Assembly: GCF_013141915.1 (NCBI RefSeq)
Contig: NZ_SROX01000003.1
Coordinates: 124,001 to 188,000, forward strand
Direction of reading: 5' to 3'
Origin: Cupriavidus necator
GTDB lineage: Bacteria; Pseudomonadota; Gammaproteobacteria; Burkholderiales; Burkholderiaceae
DNA: 64,000 nucleotides
Shown piece after piece: positions 23,247-32,081 of this stretch. The notes beneath the pieces were generated by a model. That model did no database searches and was not told the origin of the DNA. It worked only from the letters and a program-made list of their open reading frames with translations. The translations under genes and the position numbers were made by a program. How positions within the stretch are numbered: position 1 is the first letter of the stretch; the number at the start of each line of letters is the position of its first letter.

Positions 23247-26200
23247 GCCGCCTCCTTAAGCAGCTCGCGTTGATCCCGGACCTTGCGGCCGTGCAGCTTG
23301 GCGAGATCTTCAACAAAATGGTCTAACAGCGTGTCCATGTGCAGGAACGCCTCGTCTTCGAGTTCCGGCGTCGCCCAGTCCAGACCAGCCTCCATGGCGT
23401 CCCGTTTGTGCGCCACCATCTGGTCCTGATAGCAATCGACGCTTCCCGGCAGATGGAAATACACCACCTTTAACTGCCCTTTCCGGTTCCACCGCAGCGC
23501 GCGCCGCATCGCCTGATACTCGATGCGCCACGTCCACGAACGATCATAGAAGAGGACGTAGTCAGCATTGGGCAGGTTGTAGCCAGCCCGGCCGGACGCC
23601 TTGGTACAAAGAAGCCCTGTGGCGTTGCCGCCGACGAACCGCTTGTCCTTGTCGGCCACGCGCTTCGCAATCGGAATGCCACCATGGAACGGCACGGTCT
23701 CCACCCCCTTCGCCTTCAGCTGACTGGCGATGAGGTCGATAACCCCCGGGTTCTCGGCAAACAGGATGGCCTGCTTCCCTTCGGCGGCAATTGCCACCAG
23801 CCGTTTAACCACGGCGCGTTGCTTGCTGGTGAGCTGCGCCAGCCCGCCGACACCGTCTACCCCGTGCTGCGGGTAGTTGGCGGCGAAATGCACCGCACGG
23901 ATCCTGGCAAGAATGGCAATCAGATTGTTCGGCCGGCCATCCTTGCGGACGTCCCGGTACCATTCGGCAAACTCGTCCGCCGTACGCAGGTAGAGCGACA
24001 GGTGAGCAGGATCCCAGTCCGTCTCGACCACCTCCACAGCTGGTGGCTCGATCTGGATGTACCGCGACACGTCGGGCTCGCAGACCAAGCGACGCTTCAC
24101 GTGCGGCGCCAGCATCTGGCGATACCGCGGGAGATTGCCAATCTTCGGCACTTCGCGCTTCGCCCCGTCCTGCAGGCTCTCCGCAAATTCCCAGGTCACC
24201 CACTCCAGCACCACAAAATCACTGCGGAAGCGGTCGATACCTCGTTCGGCATGCTGCGCCGTGGCCAGCCAGTTCGCCTCGAGGTAGCCGCGCCGGTAGC
24301 CGTACGGCTGGGCCGCAGTGCCGTCGCCACCCGTGAACGCGATCAGTCCGAAGATGTCACGCGGATAGTTGGCGATCGGGCTGCCTGTCAGGATATAGCG
24401 GCGTCTGGCCGACAGCTGCCATAGCGCGCGGCTCTGGTCACTGGTCGGGTTCGACAACCGCTCGCCCTCGTCTGCCACCAGCAGACTGATACGCCGGCGC
24501 AGCCGATGGGCATAGGTGACACGCCGCGACGCCTTCCGGCATACCGGCATGCGAAGCCGTTCGTAGGCGATCAGGTTGATTCGTCCCAGCGTACTCAGGT
24601 CTTCCGGCGACTCGATCACGTGAACATCCGACGCCGGCAGAATTTGCCCCAGTTCCGCGCGCATCTCCGGGACCAGTCTGGCTTCCACCACGATCAGGCC
24701 ATGCCGAACCCCGGACAGCAGGATCAGTGCCGCAGCGAGCCGCGACTTGCCACAGCCCTGCTCCCATGCCGCTACTGCGCCGTTGGGCTTCATCAGCAGC
24801 TCGACCAGGTCTTCCTGCTGGAATTGCCAGTCCAACCACTTGTCGATTCCCAACGCCAGCAGCCGCTTGCGCAGCTGGTTGGCCTGTTGCGGATAACGGC
24901 GTTGCAGCCCTTCATGGACGATTTCCCAGGCCTGCGCCGATTTCTCGACACTGTATCGGGTGGTGATTTCGTCCAACGAGACGACGTAGCGCTTCCCGCG
25001 CACCTCGTACTCATATCGACCATCTGCCTGCCGGGCAAACTGCACTGCCTGGCCAGCTTTGATAATCGGGCTTCCCCAGACGGTGGTGTCGACCACATGC
25101 GTCTTGGTCGCGACCGCAACGAGCATGTTCACGGCGCCGACGCCCGTTGTCCAAACGGCATGGCGCAGAGGCAGCGCCTGCCGCGCACTGCGGCGCAGCC
25201 GCTGGTGCAAATGCTCCAGAAAGCCCGGCGCGAACTCCGGCTCGCCGCCTGCGCGCTTCACCAGCCTCACGAGCTCGCGAAGCGCAGCGATCGGATCTGC
25301 CTGCACGAGGTAGGTTTCCAGATCCAGCCGACCCGTGCCCGCATAGCAAAAGCCGCTCGGTAGCCGCTGACCTTCCTGCGATACGATTCGGCGTTCCAAC
25401 ACATGGTTGAGCACCATCGCCTCGGTGAATCCGCACTCGAAGCCGAGGATGATCCGGCGGCCGTCATGCGAGATGCGTACCCGTTTCTGCGAGGTTACAG
25501 GCCGCGTGATAGCGGGACCGTGATCGTCCAGCAGCTGGTGTGCCAGCTTCGGCTCTCCATATCGCCGCTCGTCCCACTCCAGCTGGAGCTTCGGCAACGG
25601 TGTCGACAGATCCCGCACCGGCTGGCGCAGAATGCCTCCCCGCACGCGGTAGCGAGCAAACACGGCGATGGAGGTGCGCACTTCGGCGCCTTCCTCACGA
25701 AACGCGTTCGCGGGTAGGTCGAATGCACCCACCACGCGACGCGAGGCATCGCTATATGGCTCGCCATGCGGAATCGACCCATCAGCAAACTTGTCGACAA
25801 ACGTGGTCGGAAGCAAGGCGACCACGACTTGTGAGGCGTCGAGTGCCTGGGCAAGTGCGTACTCATGGCTCAGCGCGCTGGTACGCGGGCCAAACCGGCC
25901 CCATGTCGTGCAGTCGTAGGGCTGCAGGTGTGGCGACTCCAGATGAATCGAGAACGGGGGATTTATTAGCGCGATATCGAATCTGCGCGGATGAATATCC
26001 TCCATCCCAGCGTGCCGAAAGCTGCCGTCGAAGCCGGCTGCCTCGATTGCTTGTTGAATTATCTCGATCGTTGGTTTGTGCACGTCCACACCAAAGAGGC
26101 TGTACCTGACCGGATCTGCAAACTGCAGCAGACGGCCGGACCCGACAGAATTGTCCAGGATGGACACCTTCCGATCCGGCAACCAGTCGGCCACCACACC

Positions 26201-26347
26201 CCACATCAGGCGGGCGATCACATCCGGGGTGAAGAACTGCGAAAGATGGCGCTTACGCGCCGCGTGCAACTCGCCCATGTGCGCGACTTTTTCGGCTTGC
26301 GAGCCGAGGCTCACAATAGCCCGTAAGGGCTCGTACCAATTGGTCAT
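23243..26347 (-). CDS. N6-adenine-type methyltransferase fused to SF2/SNF2-like helicase
   Basis: 1034 aa. N-terminal domain: SAM-binding DNSVGSG (residues 65-71) and the amino-methyltransferase motif NPPF (129-132), as in type I/IIG DNA methylases. C-terminal half: Walker A WEQGCGKS (528-535), LLVADEGERL (Walker B DEGE, 626-629), ILTGSPIAN, and a helicase lobe 2 ending KASGRAGYNLPNADYVLFYDRSW...QAMRRALRW. No nuclease motif is visible. Such methylase-helicase fusions occur on phages and plasmids (DarB-like) and are linked to protection of incoming DNA from host restriction, or to defence. Followed by a coupled 81-aa gene. Domain calls are firm; role inferred. Confidence 0.85.
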   Translation of the reverse strand: MTNWYEPLRAIVSLGSQAEKVAHMGELHAARKRHLSQFFTPDVIARLMWGVVADWLPDRKVSILDNSVGSGRLLQFADPVRYSLFGVDVHKPTIEIIQQAIEAAGFDGSFRHAGMEDIHPRRFDIALINPPFSIHLESPHLQPYDCTTWGRFGPRTSALSHEYALAQALDASQVVVALLPTTFVDKFADGSIPHGEPYSDASRRVVGAFDLPANAFREEGAEVRTSIAVFARYRVRGGILRQPVRDLSTPLPKLQLEWDERRYGEPKLAHQLLDDHGPAITRPVTSQKRVRISHDGRRIILGFECGFTEAMVLNHVLERRIVSQEGQRLPSGFCYAGTGRLDLETYLVQADPIAALRELVRLVKRAGGEPEFAPGFLEHLHQRLRRSARQALPLRHAVWTTGVGAVNMLVAVATKTHVVDTTVWGSPIIKAGQAVQFARQADGRYEYEVRGKRYVVSLDEITTRYSVEKSAQAWEIVHEGLQRRYPQQANQLRKRLLALGIDKWLDWQFQQEDLVELLMKPNGAVAAWEQGCGKSRLAAALILLSGVRHGLIVVEARLVPEMRAELGQILPASDVHVIESPEDLSTLGRINLIAYERLRMPVCRKASRRVTYAHRLRRRISLLVADEGERLSNPTSDQSRALWQLSARRRYILTGSPIANYPRDIFGLIAFTGGDGTAAQPYGYRRGYLEANWLATAQHAERGIDRFRSDFVVLEWVTWEFAESLQDGAKREVPKIGNLPRYRQMLAPHVKRRLVCEPDVSRYIQIEPPAVEVVETDWDPAHLSLYLRTADEFAEWYRDVRKDGRPNNLIAILARIRAVHFAANYPQHGVDGVGGLAQLTSKQRAVVKRLVAIAAEGKQAILFAENPGVIDLIASQLKAKGVETVPFHGGIPIAKRVADKDKRFVGGNATGLLCTKASGRAGYNLPNADYVLFYDRSWTWRIEYQAMRRALRWNRKGQLKVVYFHLPGSVDCYQDQMVAHKRDAMEAGLDWATPELEDEAFLHMDTLLDHFVEDLAKLHGRKVRDQRELLKEAA

Positions 26348-26417
26348 GATAGGTCCCATAAGAAAAACGCCCCATCAAAGACGAGGCATGTAGTGGATCG
26401 AATGCGAAATCCGCCAT

Positions 26418-26654
26418 TCAAACTCGGTAGGTGCCAGCCTGCTGCTGGACGAAGGCCAGCAACGTGCCCGCGATCGGAAGTGCGAAGCGCAACTCCCAGT
26501 ACTCGTTTAACTGGATGTTGTTGAGGCCAGGGAGGGTCTGACGCTGCTGCGGCTGGAATGGATCGCTTGCGTGGCACCTTGCCAGGCAACTTGCCAGCGG
26601 CGCGTGGCTCATGCAGCGCGCAAACACTGCCAGCGCGAAGAAGGCGGCTATCAC
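26418..26654 (-). CDS. Possible small membrane or exported protein
   Basis: A 78-aa frame opening with GTG at 26654 (MIAAFFALAVFARCMSHAPLASCLARCH), giving one N-terminal hydrophobic helix and a Cys-rich stretch. The same open frame continues upstream without a start codon for about 45 residues of coding-like sequence (AHSHGDADAFGG...), so the true 5' end may be lost. Low confidence. Confidence 0.35.
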   Translation of the reverse strand: MIAAFFALAVFARCMSHAPLASCLARCHASDPFQPQQRQTLPGLNNIQLNEYWELRFALPIAGTLLAFVQQQAGTYRV

Positions 26655-26971
26655 CGCTCCAGCGAGCCGAAATGCAGTTGCCGCATCGGATGTTCGGCGC
26701 CGTCGACCTGTTCCGATATCGCCACCAAACGCATCCGCATCGCCGTGGCTGTGCGCCGGGCTGCCATACTGCTGGCTAGCCCAAGGGCCCGTGGGAGTGT
26801 CTGGGCCGTTTACTGAACGGCCATGGCGTGTCCGTTGGCCCCATAGATGCGGCGCAGACGTTTCCCGGAAGTCATCGAGATCGGGTGCATCGCCGGCTCG
26901 AATGGCTTCTCAGATTTGGCATGGCCGGTGACGGGAATCCGCGTCTCACCATCGGTAGCTTACATCGCGTG
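26655..26971. other. No confident gene
   Basis: Contains the startless open frame that runs into the gene at 26654, and a 26-codon minus-strand frame (26810-26890, MHPISMTSGKRLRRIYGANG). Neither has a good ribosome site. It may hold the damaged 5' end of a membrane-protein gene. Confidence 0.4.
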
Positions 26972-27757
26972 TCAGGCCGTCTCTTCCATGAACGCAGCGC
27001 CAAATTCGCCGATGAACAGCATCAACGCCTCGGCCACCTGGTGGGAAAACTTGAACTCCCACCCGTCTTTGAAGAAGACGATGTCAAGCCCAGGATGGCT
27101 TTGCTTCTCGCGGTAGTTGTACTCAATGTTGTGGACATTGATACGCGAGAGGCCACTGGCCAGCGACGAGTGACCCGCTTTGGCAGCAAAAGCGGTGAGG
27201 CCCTGCAGGCAATCCGCGGCAGTCTGGCAGCTGTAGTAGCCCACCTTCCTGCACGATCGCCCGTAGCAGCCTTCCGAAGTCACTCGCATGCGCAGAATCA
27301 CCGCTGACGCGGTGCGCTGAACCTCATTGCGCCGGTTGAGCCAGAAGCCTTTGATGATCCGCTGCGCAGCTTGCTGGTAGGCCAGTTCCTTGCCGCCACT
27401 CCCGCCATAGCGGTCATGAAGCGACGCCCACAGCCCGTCAATGTCGGGGATCTTCCCAGCCTTGAGCGCCTTGCCGATGTCCAGGCCCGCGTGCTCATGC
27501 TCTTTGGTATCGTCGATGTCCAGACGTGTTCCCGCAGGAGCAAACTCGCGGCGAGCGCGGTTGACCACATTGCCGGCAAGCGAAGAGCAGAAGCTTTCAA
27601 GCTCCCTGGCCGTTCCATACTCGGAGCGAATCTCCACAGTGTGGCTGTTCCCGGGGATGCCTGCCAGGCACTCGCGCTCGAAGCTCGCAGCCGAACGATA
27701 GGCTGCACATGCCGCCTCCTGGGCCCTGACGAAGCGCTCAATGATTTCGTTGTACAT
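26972..27757 (-). CDS. Hypothetical protein, 261 aa
   Basis: Starts MYNEIIERFVRAQEAACAAYR with GGAGG before the ATG at 27757. Helical and polar; central segment DIDGLWASLHDRYGGSGGKELAYQQAAQRIIKGFWL, a Cys group (CYGRSCRKVGYYSCQTAADC) near residue 165, and a C-terminal VFFKDGWEFKFSHQVAEALMLFIGEF. Similar proteins are, as I recall, known from plasmids and integrative elements as uncharacterised families. Twelve bases after the 160-aa gene, hence one operon. Confidence 0.65.
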   Translation of the reverse strand: MYNEIIERFVRAQEAACAAYRSAASFERECLAGIPGNSHTVEIRSEYGTARELESFCSSLAGNVVNRARREFAPAGTRLDIDDTKEHEHAGLDIGKALKAGKIPDIDGLWASLHDRYGGSGGKELAYQQAAQRIIKGFWLNRRNEVQRTASAVILRMRVTSEGCYGRSCRKVGYYSCQTAADCLQGLTAFAAKAGHSSLASGLSRINVHNIEYNYREKQSHPGLDIVFFKDGWEFKFSHQVAEALMLFIGEFGAAFMEETA

Positions 27758-27769
27758 GCGGCCTCCAAA

Positions 27770-28252
27770 TTAGTGCAGGGAGATCGCCGGACCAGCGGGC
27801 AAGGGCGAGAAGCCCATCGCCCACCAGGCCGAAACCGGGTGATCAGGGAAATCCGGAATCGTGGTGCTGCAGAACACGGCCGGCACTTCCGTCATGTCGA
27901 CAGCTCCGGCAACGACCTGCTCGCGCCACCGTGCTTGTAGGCGCAGCCATGTGAGCTCCGCGCGCGCTATCGCATCCCAGCCCGTCGGGACCTTGGCTTC
28001 GTCGAATAGATCCGCGCCCGCAGCCGTCATGATGGCAACCACTTCATGGTAACGGCCGAGGTCGTGCGCAAATCCGCGGCGCTCAAACGTGAGCGTGAGC
28101 GGATCCGGATTGCCAAAGACCCGCTTCAGCTGACGGATGTAGACCGCGCATTCCAGGCGAGATTTCGCCTCATAGTCGGGGTGCCCGACCTGCGCGCAGG
28201 ATTCATCGGCAGGCACCGGCCCGACTTCGATGGAAAGAGAGTGGATGAACAT
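27770..28252 (-). CDS. Hypothetical protein, 160 aa
   Basis: Starts MFIHSLSIEVGPVPADESCAQVGHPDYEAKSRLECAVYIRQLKRVFG. Soluble, moderately acidic, with no recognised motif. Translation is preceded by a leader whose hairpin loop pairs with the bases just 3' of the stem. Shares an operon with the 261-aa gene. Confidence 0.65.
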   Translation of the reverse strand: MFIHSLSIEVGPVPADESCAQVGHPDYEAKSRLECAVYIRQLKRVFGNPDPLTLTFERRGFAHDLGRYHEVVAIMTAAGADLFDEAKVPTGWDAIARAELTWLRLQARWREQVVAGAVDMTEVPAVFCSTTIPDFPDHPVSAWWAMGFSPLPAGPAISLH

Positions 28253-28312
28253 AGCGTTTCCTCAAGCGAGTTGGAGAAACGCCCCACCGGGGACGTTTCC
28301 CCGGTGGGTAGT
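28253..28312 (-). promoter_or_regulatory. Leader pseudoknot
   Basis: Transcript stem CCCACCGGGG/CCCCGGTGGG (28283-28308) has loop AAACG; the following bases, CGTTT, are its exact complement, so an H-type pseudoknot can form just upstream of the GAGG ribosome site. Confidence 0.65.
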
Positions 28313-28340
28313 GGATGGATTGGCAGGCGCCCGCGATGGG

Positions 28341-28550
28341 TCAGCCTGCAATGGAAGGCTTCTGCTCCGCAATCGACAGCTTCGCAAGAAGCCAACTGAT
28401 CAGGACCAGAAACTCGATTTCGGCAACGAAGTGCACTTGCATCATCGCAAGGCGATCGTCGGCGGTGAAGATAAGAAAATACAGGACCGCGAACAGGTTG
28501 ATGACCGTCGCAAAGACAGCCAGAGCGCTGATACGGGAGGAGACAACCAT
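28341..28550 (-). CDS. Small two-span membrane protein, 69 aa
   Basis: MVVSSRISALAVFATVINLFAVLYFLIFTADDRLAMMQVHFVAEIEFLVLISWLLAKLS: two membrane helices joined by a short acidic loop, with a soluble tail. The start at 28550 uses GGAG that lies in the right arm of a leader hairpin. It belongs to the leader-controlled gene set (hairpin copy 8). Function unknown; the layout is holin- or exclusion-like, but nothing proves it. Confidence 0.6.
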   Translation of the reverse strand: MVVSSRISALAVFATVINLFAVLYFLIFTADDRLAMMQVHFVAEIEFLVLISWLLAKLSIAEQKPSIAG

Positions 28551-28700
28551 GCAAGGCTCCAAAAAAGAATGGAGCCTTCCCCATTGGGCAAAGCCCCAAT
28601 GGGTGGAAAAAAAAGATGGCCGGTACACCGGCAGGGTCGATGCGCTGAAAGCGCGAAGAATCGGGCGGATATTACTGCGAATCGTCGCTCGGGGACAAGT
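28551..28700 (-). promoter_or_regulatory. Promoter and switch-like leader, hairpin copy 8
   Basis: Promoter TTGTCC (28693-28698), 18 bases, TAATAT (28669-28674). Fourteen bases on: GCGC-TTTCA-GCGC plus ATCGACC (28635-28656), a stem that differs from other copies by compensating changes. Then GCCGGT/ACCGGC, stem CCCATTGGG/CCCAATGGG (28580-28603) whose loop GCTTT pairs with AAGGC 3' of it, and AAGGCTCC/GGAGCCTT (28553-28578), which hides the Shine-Dalgarno. Confidence 0.75.
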
Positions 28701-28715
28701 CCCCCCAGCTGCGGC

Positions 28716-29231
28716 TCAACCTGTCGCGCGTCGCTGCCGGCTTGCCTCGCGCACGCGGTTCACCACATCCCACCGGCGCAGGTCAACCTCTTCCGGGTTC
28801 TCCAGGTTGGAGTGATCCAGCACCGGCCCATCGTCCCCGAACGGCTCATAGTCAGCGGGCAGCTTGCCCTCTGCCTTCAGCTTGGCGGTCTGCATCTTCG
28901 ACAGGCCGTGACTGGTTTCGCTGATGGCGACATAGTCCCATCGTGCGGGCACTGCGGCCTCAGAAAACCACGCCTCGCCCTCCCCCGACGCGACCAGCGC
29001 CACGACGTCGTAGATGCTGCCGGTCGGCGACGGCATCGCCCGAACCTCGAAGCGCAGCACTTCCCGCCTCGGGTACCAGAACGTCCGGTCGAGATAGCGC
29101 TTGAACGTGAAGGCATCAAGCATCGCGATTTCCGCGTATTGCGGGTCGCCGGGCGGGATGAACTCGCGTTCGCTCTTGGGCCGCGCGCCGAGGGAAACCT
29201 CGCGAACGGCGGGGGTCTGGGGTGATGACAT
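28716..29231 (-). CDS. Hypothetical protein, 171 aa
   Basis: Starts MSSPQTPAVREVSLGARPKSE at 29231 (GGGAAA upstream). Soluble; central EVLRFEVRAMPSPTGSIYDVVALVASGEGEAWFSEAA. No motif known. It is divergent from the plus-strand gene at 29390, and the 158 bases between them must hold both promoters. Confidence 0.6.
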   Translation of the reverse strand: MSSPQTPAVREVSLGARPKSEREFIPPGDPQYAEIAMLDAFTFKRYLDRTFWYPRREVLRFEVRAMPSPTGSIYDVVALVASGEGEAWFSEAAVPARWDYVAISETSHGLSKMQTAKLKAEGKLPADYEPFGDDGPVLDHSNLENPEEVDLRRWDVVNRVREASRQRRATG

Positions 29232-29389
29232 GGGATTTCCCGAAAAGATACCCCAAATTCTATAGCTTTCGGGCGCAACTCCCGCCACGGGCGCCTTGAG
29301 AATGTGTTTGGCGAATCTCGCCGGCCGGCGGCCTTGACTTCGCGATGGCGCCGGTATCTTGGTCATAGACCATTCGATACCTCGTTACC

Positions 29390-29839
29390 ATGCGCTTCAC
29401 CCGCTTCGGGCGCTACACCCCCATCGAGTTCAACGCCCGCCGGCAGGCCGCTTTCGCGCGCAAGCAGCAGCGCGAGCGCGACCGATACCCGCTCTTCCCC
29501 GAGCACGTCGCCGCGGAGCAGCACCAAGCCGACGAAGAGATTGATCGCCGGCAACGGCAAGCGGACAGGTTCGAAGCGAGCCAGCGTGCGTTCGAGGCCC
29601 GCGTGTGGCGCAAGGCCCGTACCCGATTCTTTTCGTTGCCGGAAGCCGGCAAGGCGCAGATCCGCGCGAAGTGGCTGTCCTGGCCCGGCCCGACTACCGC
29701 AACCAATTTCATCTACATCGTCGACGAACTGAGCGGTGACCGGGCACGCCGGGTGGCCGAGGCCGACGCCGGCCACGCCGAGATCCGACGCCGCGCGTGG
29801 GAATCCGTGAACCGCCAAGCCGCGCTGGAGGTGGTCTAA
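29390..29839 (+). CDS. Hypothetical protein, 149 aa, basic and coiled-coil-like
   Basis: MRFTRFGRYTPIEFNARRQAAFARKQQRERDRYPLF: a highly charged helical N-terminal 75 residues (many R/E/Q), then a globular C-terminal half ending RRRAWESVNRQAALEVV. The stop codon overlaps the ATG of a truncated helicase gene. In intact relatives this small gene would precede a helicase; the family is not recognised. Confidence 0.55.
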   Translation: MRFTRFGRYTPIEFNARRQAAFARKQQRERDRYPLFPEHVAAEQHQADEEIDRRQRQADRFEASQRAFEARVWRKARTRFFSLPEAGKAQIRAKWLSWPGPTTATNFIYIVDELSGDRARRVAEADAGHAEIRRRAWESVNRQAALEVV

Positions 29840-30456
29840 TGGCCCCGACCGACGAGCGGGACGCCGTCGTTGACGCGGTGAAGGGCGGCGACGCCCTCAA
29901 GGTCAAGGCTTACGCCGGCGCGGGCAAGACCTCCACGCTCCGCCCGACGCTAGTGATACGGCGCCACCGAGATATTTTCCTGCTCGCCCGCTGGCGGCGC
30001 TCCCATGGCACGGCGCTCGCGGGGGCGGGTCAACCTGATCAGCGTTGTGTGGCGATCCTGCTGTTCGAACGATCCAAGTCGAACTACCTGACGATCGCGG
30101 ACGCGGCCGCGATGCTCACCAACGCGCAGTTTCTGCCTTGCGACTCGGCGCACGAGGTGGCGATGGCGGACCACCTGGTGGCACAGCGGCGCGCCTTCCG
30201 CAAACCGCTCCGGCACATCGTCAACGCGCCGGTTCATCCCGATTTCGTGCTGACCGACACATCGCCGGAGGTGGTAATCGAAGTGCTGGGAATGGCTGGC
30301 AACCCGGAGTACGTCACCCGAATGGCGGCAAAGCGCCAGCACTACCGCGCCGCCAGCGTGCCGTTCGTCGAATGGAACGCTCCCGCGCAACCGCTTTCCG
30401 CGGTTCGGCTGCCGTCCCCTGTCGGGACAGCCTCGGAGGCCACCCATGCAGGCTGA
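29839..30456 (+). pseudogene. Chimera of truncated UvrD-like helicase and DUF1173-like C-terminus
   Basis: The first 35 codons read MAPTDERDAVVDAVKGGDALKVKAYAGAGKTSTL, an SF1 helicase N-terminus with Walker A AGAGKTST. The sequence changes at about 29940 and then, after roughly 40 unrelated codons, gives a C-terminal domain with KPLRHIVNAPVHPDFVLTD and EVLGMAGNPEYVTRM, a DUF1173-like pattern. The frame is open throughout but the product lacks all later helicase motifs, so it looks like a deletion fusion. Confidence 0.7.
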
Positions 30457-30889
30457 ACACGCAGCGATGGATGGAGAATTGTTCCATAGGGCAATGGAAC
30501 TGGTCCACCAACACCGCGCCGCGTCGGTGGCGCTAATCCAGCGCCATCTGCGCATTGGCTGGGAGGCTGCGGAAGCACTGTTGGCCCGCATGGCCGCCGA
30601 AACGATGGCCGTTCGCAAGATGCAGAACGGCCTTTACCTCTACATCCACGGCCCTATCGGCGCGGAACTTGCGCGCCTGAACGGCTTTGCGCAGGAGGTG
30701 TTGGCCGCGCTTACCGAAGATTGCATCGACGCGGCCCACCTTCGGGCCTCTGCCATTCGCTATGGCCTGGCTGAAGAGACAACCGTCTCGGCTCGTTGCG
30801 GCGACCAGTGCGCCTGCGCGACGCTCTTCGAGTTCCCGGTCCGATGCTTCAGGGCAAGCGGGGCGGCGCTGGACTCTGGTGAGCCTTAG
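30446..30889 (+). CDS. FtsK gamma-like winged-helix protein
   Basis: 147 aa, GGAGG upstream of the ATG at 30446. Residues 9-60, DGELFHRAMELVHQHRAASVALIQRHLRIGW then EAAEALLARM, match the FtsK/SpoIIIE gamma domain (xLYxxAxxxVxxxxxAS...LQRxxRIGYxRAAxLxxxM), which reads KOPS-like sequences. No motor domain is present, so it is a free-standing DNA-binding module. The last 55 residues contain several Cys and look unrelated, possibly a replaced tail. The start overlaps the preceding chimera. Confidence 0.65.
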   Translation: MQAEHAAMDGELFHRAMELVHQHRAASVALIQRHLRIGWEAAEALLARMAAETMAVRKMQNGLYLYIHGPIGAELARLNGFAQEVLAALTEDCIDAAHLRASAIRYGLAEETTVSARCGDQCACATLFEFPVRCFRASGAALDSGEP

Positions 30890-31068
30890 GCATCCACGAC
30901 TTGAGCGAGATACAGGGGATCATCGTCGCCCCTGTGCGTTGGTCCAACCCGGGCGAGCGGATTTCTATGTTCACACCCAAGGCAGGTGAAAAAGAAGCCG
31001 CGTTCGTCCAGCTGTGGGTCTGCCGTGTTAAACATCACCGAGAGACGGCACTTCGTGCAAGTCCACAT
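30886..31068 (-). CDS. Small zinc-ribbon protein, 60 aa
   Basis: MWTCTKCRLSVMFNTADPQLDERGFFFTCLGCEHRNPLAR: two CxxC pairs (CTKC, CLGC) spaced as a zinc ribbon. AGGAG precedes the ATG at 31068. Lone minus-strand gene in a plus-strand region, convergent with the FtsK-gamma gene (four-base overlap). Probably a nucleic-acid-binding accessory. Confidence 0.7.
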   Translation of the reverse strand: MWTCTKCRLSVMFNTADPQLDERGFFFTCLGCEHRNPLARVGPTHRGDDDPLYLAQVVDA

Positions 31069-31185
31069 GGTTCACTCCTTGCGTGACTTCGGGTCGCGCG
31101 CGCTACGCTAGGTTCACGATAGTTCAGGCGGTCCACTAAAGCATTCACCATCCACGAAAGCCTGGTAGGCAAGGAGGATTCACCA

Positions 31186-31668
31186 ATGCCGCTCTACAAC
31201 ACTGAGATCGTCTACCGCGCCGTCATTCAAGCCGATGACGCCGAGGCCGCGCTCGTCGCCACCAAACGTGAGCGCCGGGACATCGAGGGCGACTGCGCGG
31301 AGCCGCGCTACGAGCTGGTCGGCCCCTATCGGACTCCTGCGGACTTCGAAGATGGCTGGACCGAGACCGATTACCCTTACTGTGGTCTCGGATCGGCCTA
31401 TATCGGTCAAATACTGCTCGCCGAGGACGGCCAGCCCGAACGCGACACGCCGTACCATCGACATGTTCGAGGATGTGCCAGCATGAGTGAGAACACCCGT
31501 ATCGAGTGGGCAGACCACAGCTGGAAACCGTGGCAGGGGTGCCCGAAAGTGGGCCCGGGCTGCGACAACTGCTATGCCGAGTACTCTGGCTCACGAACGA
31601 CCCGGCCAGCGTCCGCGCCAACAACCTGCGTGTGCTGGAGGCGCACACGGCATGTCACCAGCGCCTGA
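31186..31668 (+). CDS. Hypothetical protein fused in frame to a truncated DUF5131 (Gp37/Gp68-like) start
   Basis: AGGAGG precedes MPLYNTEIVYRAVIQADDAEAAL. The first 99 codons are a small soluble protein of unknown family. Without a stop the frame runs into MSENTRIEWADHSWKPWQG, then GCDNCYAE, the typical N-terminus of DUF5131 phage-like proteins, including its CxxC. Homology stops at about 31582 and the frame ends in unrelated residues. The DUF5131 piece is a remnant; the first part could still be functional. Confidence 0.55.
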   Translation: MPLYNTEIVYRAVIQADDAEAALVATKRERRDIEGDCAEPRYELVGPYRTPADFEDGWTETDYPYCGLGSAYIGQILLAEDGQPERDTPYHRHVRGCASMSENTRIEWADHSWKPWQGCPKVGPGCDNCYAEYSGSRTTRPASAPTTCVCWRRTRHVTSA

Positions 31669-32079
31669 TGGACGCCGGCGGGGAGCGCAGAACCACCGTC
31701 TATGGTGATGGCGCCTACCGAATCCGGCCCCGGTCCTTTGGCGAGCCCACACCGGGCCGACTATCGCGAAATGTGCTCGAGCGGGGCCAGCGGTGCAGTA
31801 CGGCAGGAAGCCGTAGCGCTCGGGTTGCCACTTCATGGCACCATGCAGCCGACGGCAATTCCTGAGTTCTTTGTCCGCTTTCTCACCGAACCAGGCGACC
31901 GGGTCATCGAACCGTTCCGCGGCACGGTTCGAACTGGCCTCGGCGCTGGACGTATTGGCCGACGCAGGCTCGTCTCAGAATGGATTCTTCAATATATCCG
32001 CCGTGCCGCCGAGTTGTTTCGAGAGGCCGCCGGGTTCCACCTCCACCCGGCCCTGCACTGGGCCAATCAACCAAGGTAG
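31582..32079 (+). pseudogene. C-terminal remnant of a DNA methyltransferase, frameshifted
   Basis: One frame gives LWLTNDPASVRANNLRVLE, then DGAYRIRPRSFGEPTPGRLSRNVLERGQRC. After a shift at about 31790 another gives LPLHGTMQPTAIPEFFVRF, LTEPGDRVIEPFRGTV and GRRRLVSEWILQYI. Together these are the C-terminal half of an amino-methyltransferase (PGDxVxxPFxG motif). The catalytic N-terminal part is missing. Confidence 0.75.
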
Positions 32080-32081
32080 CA

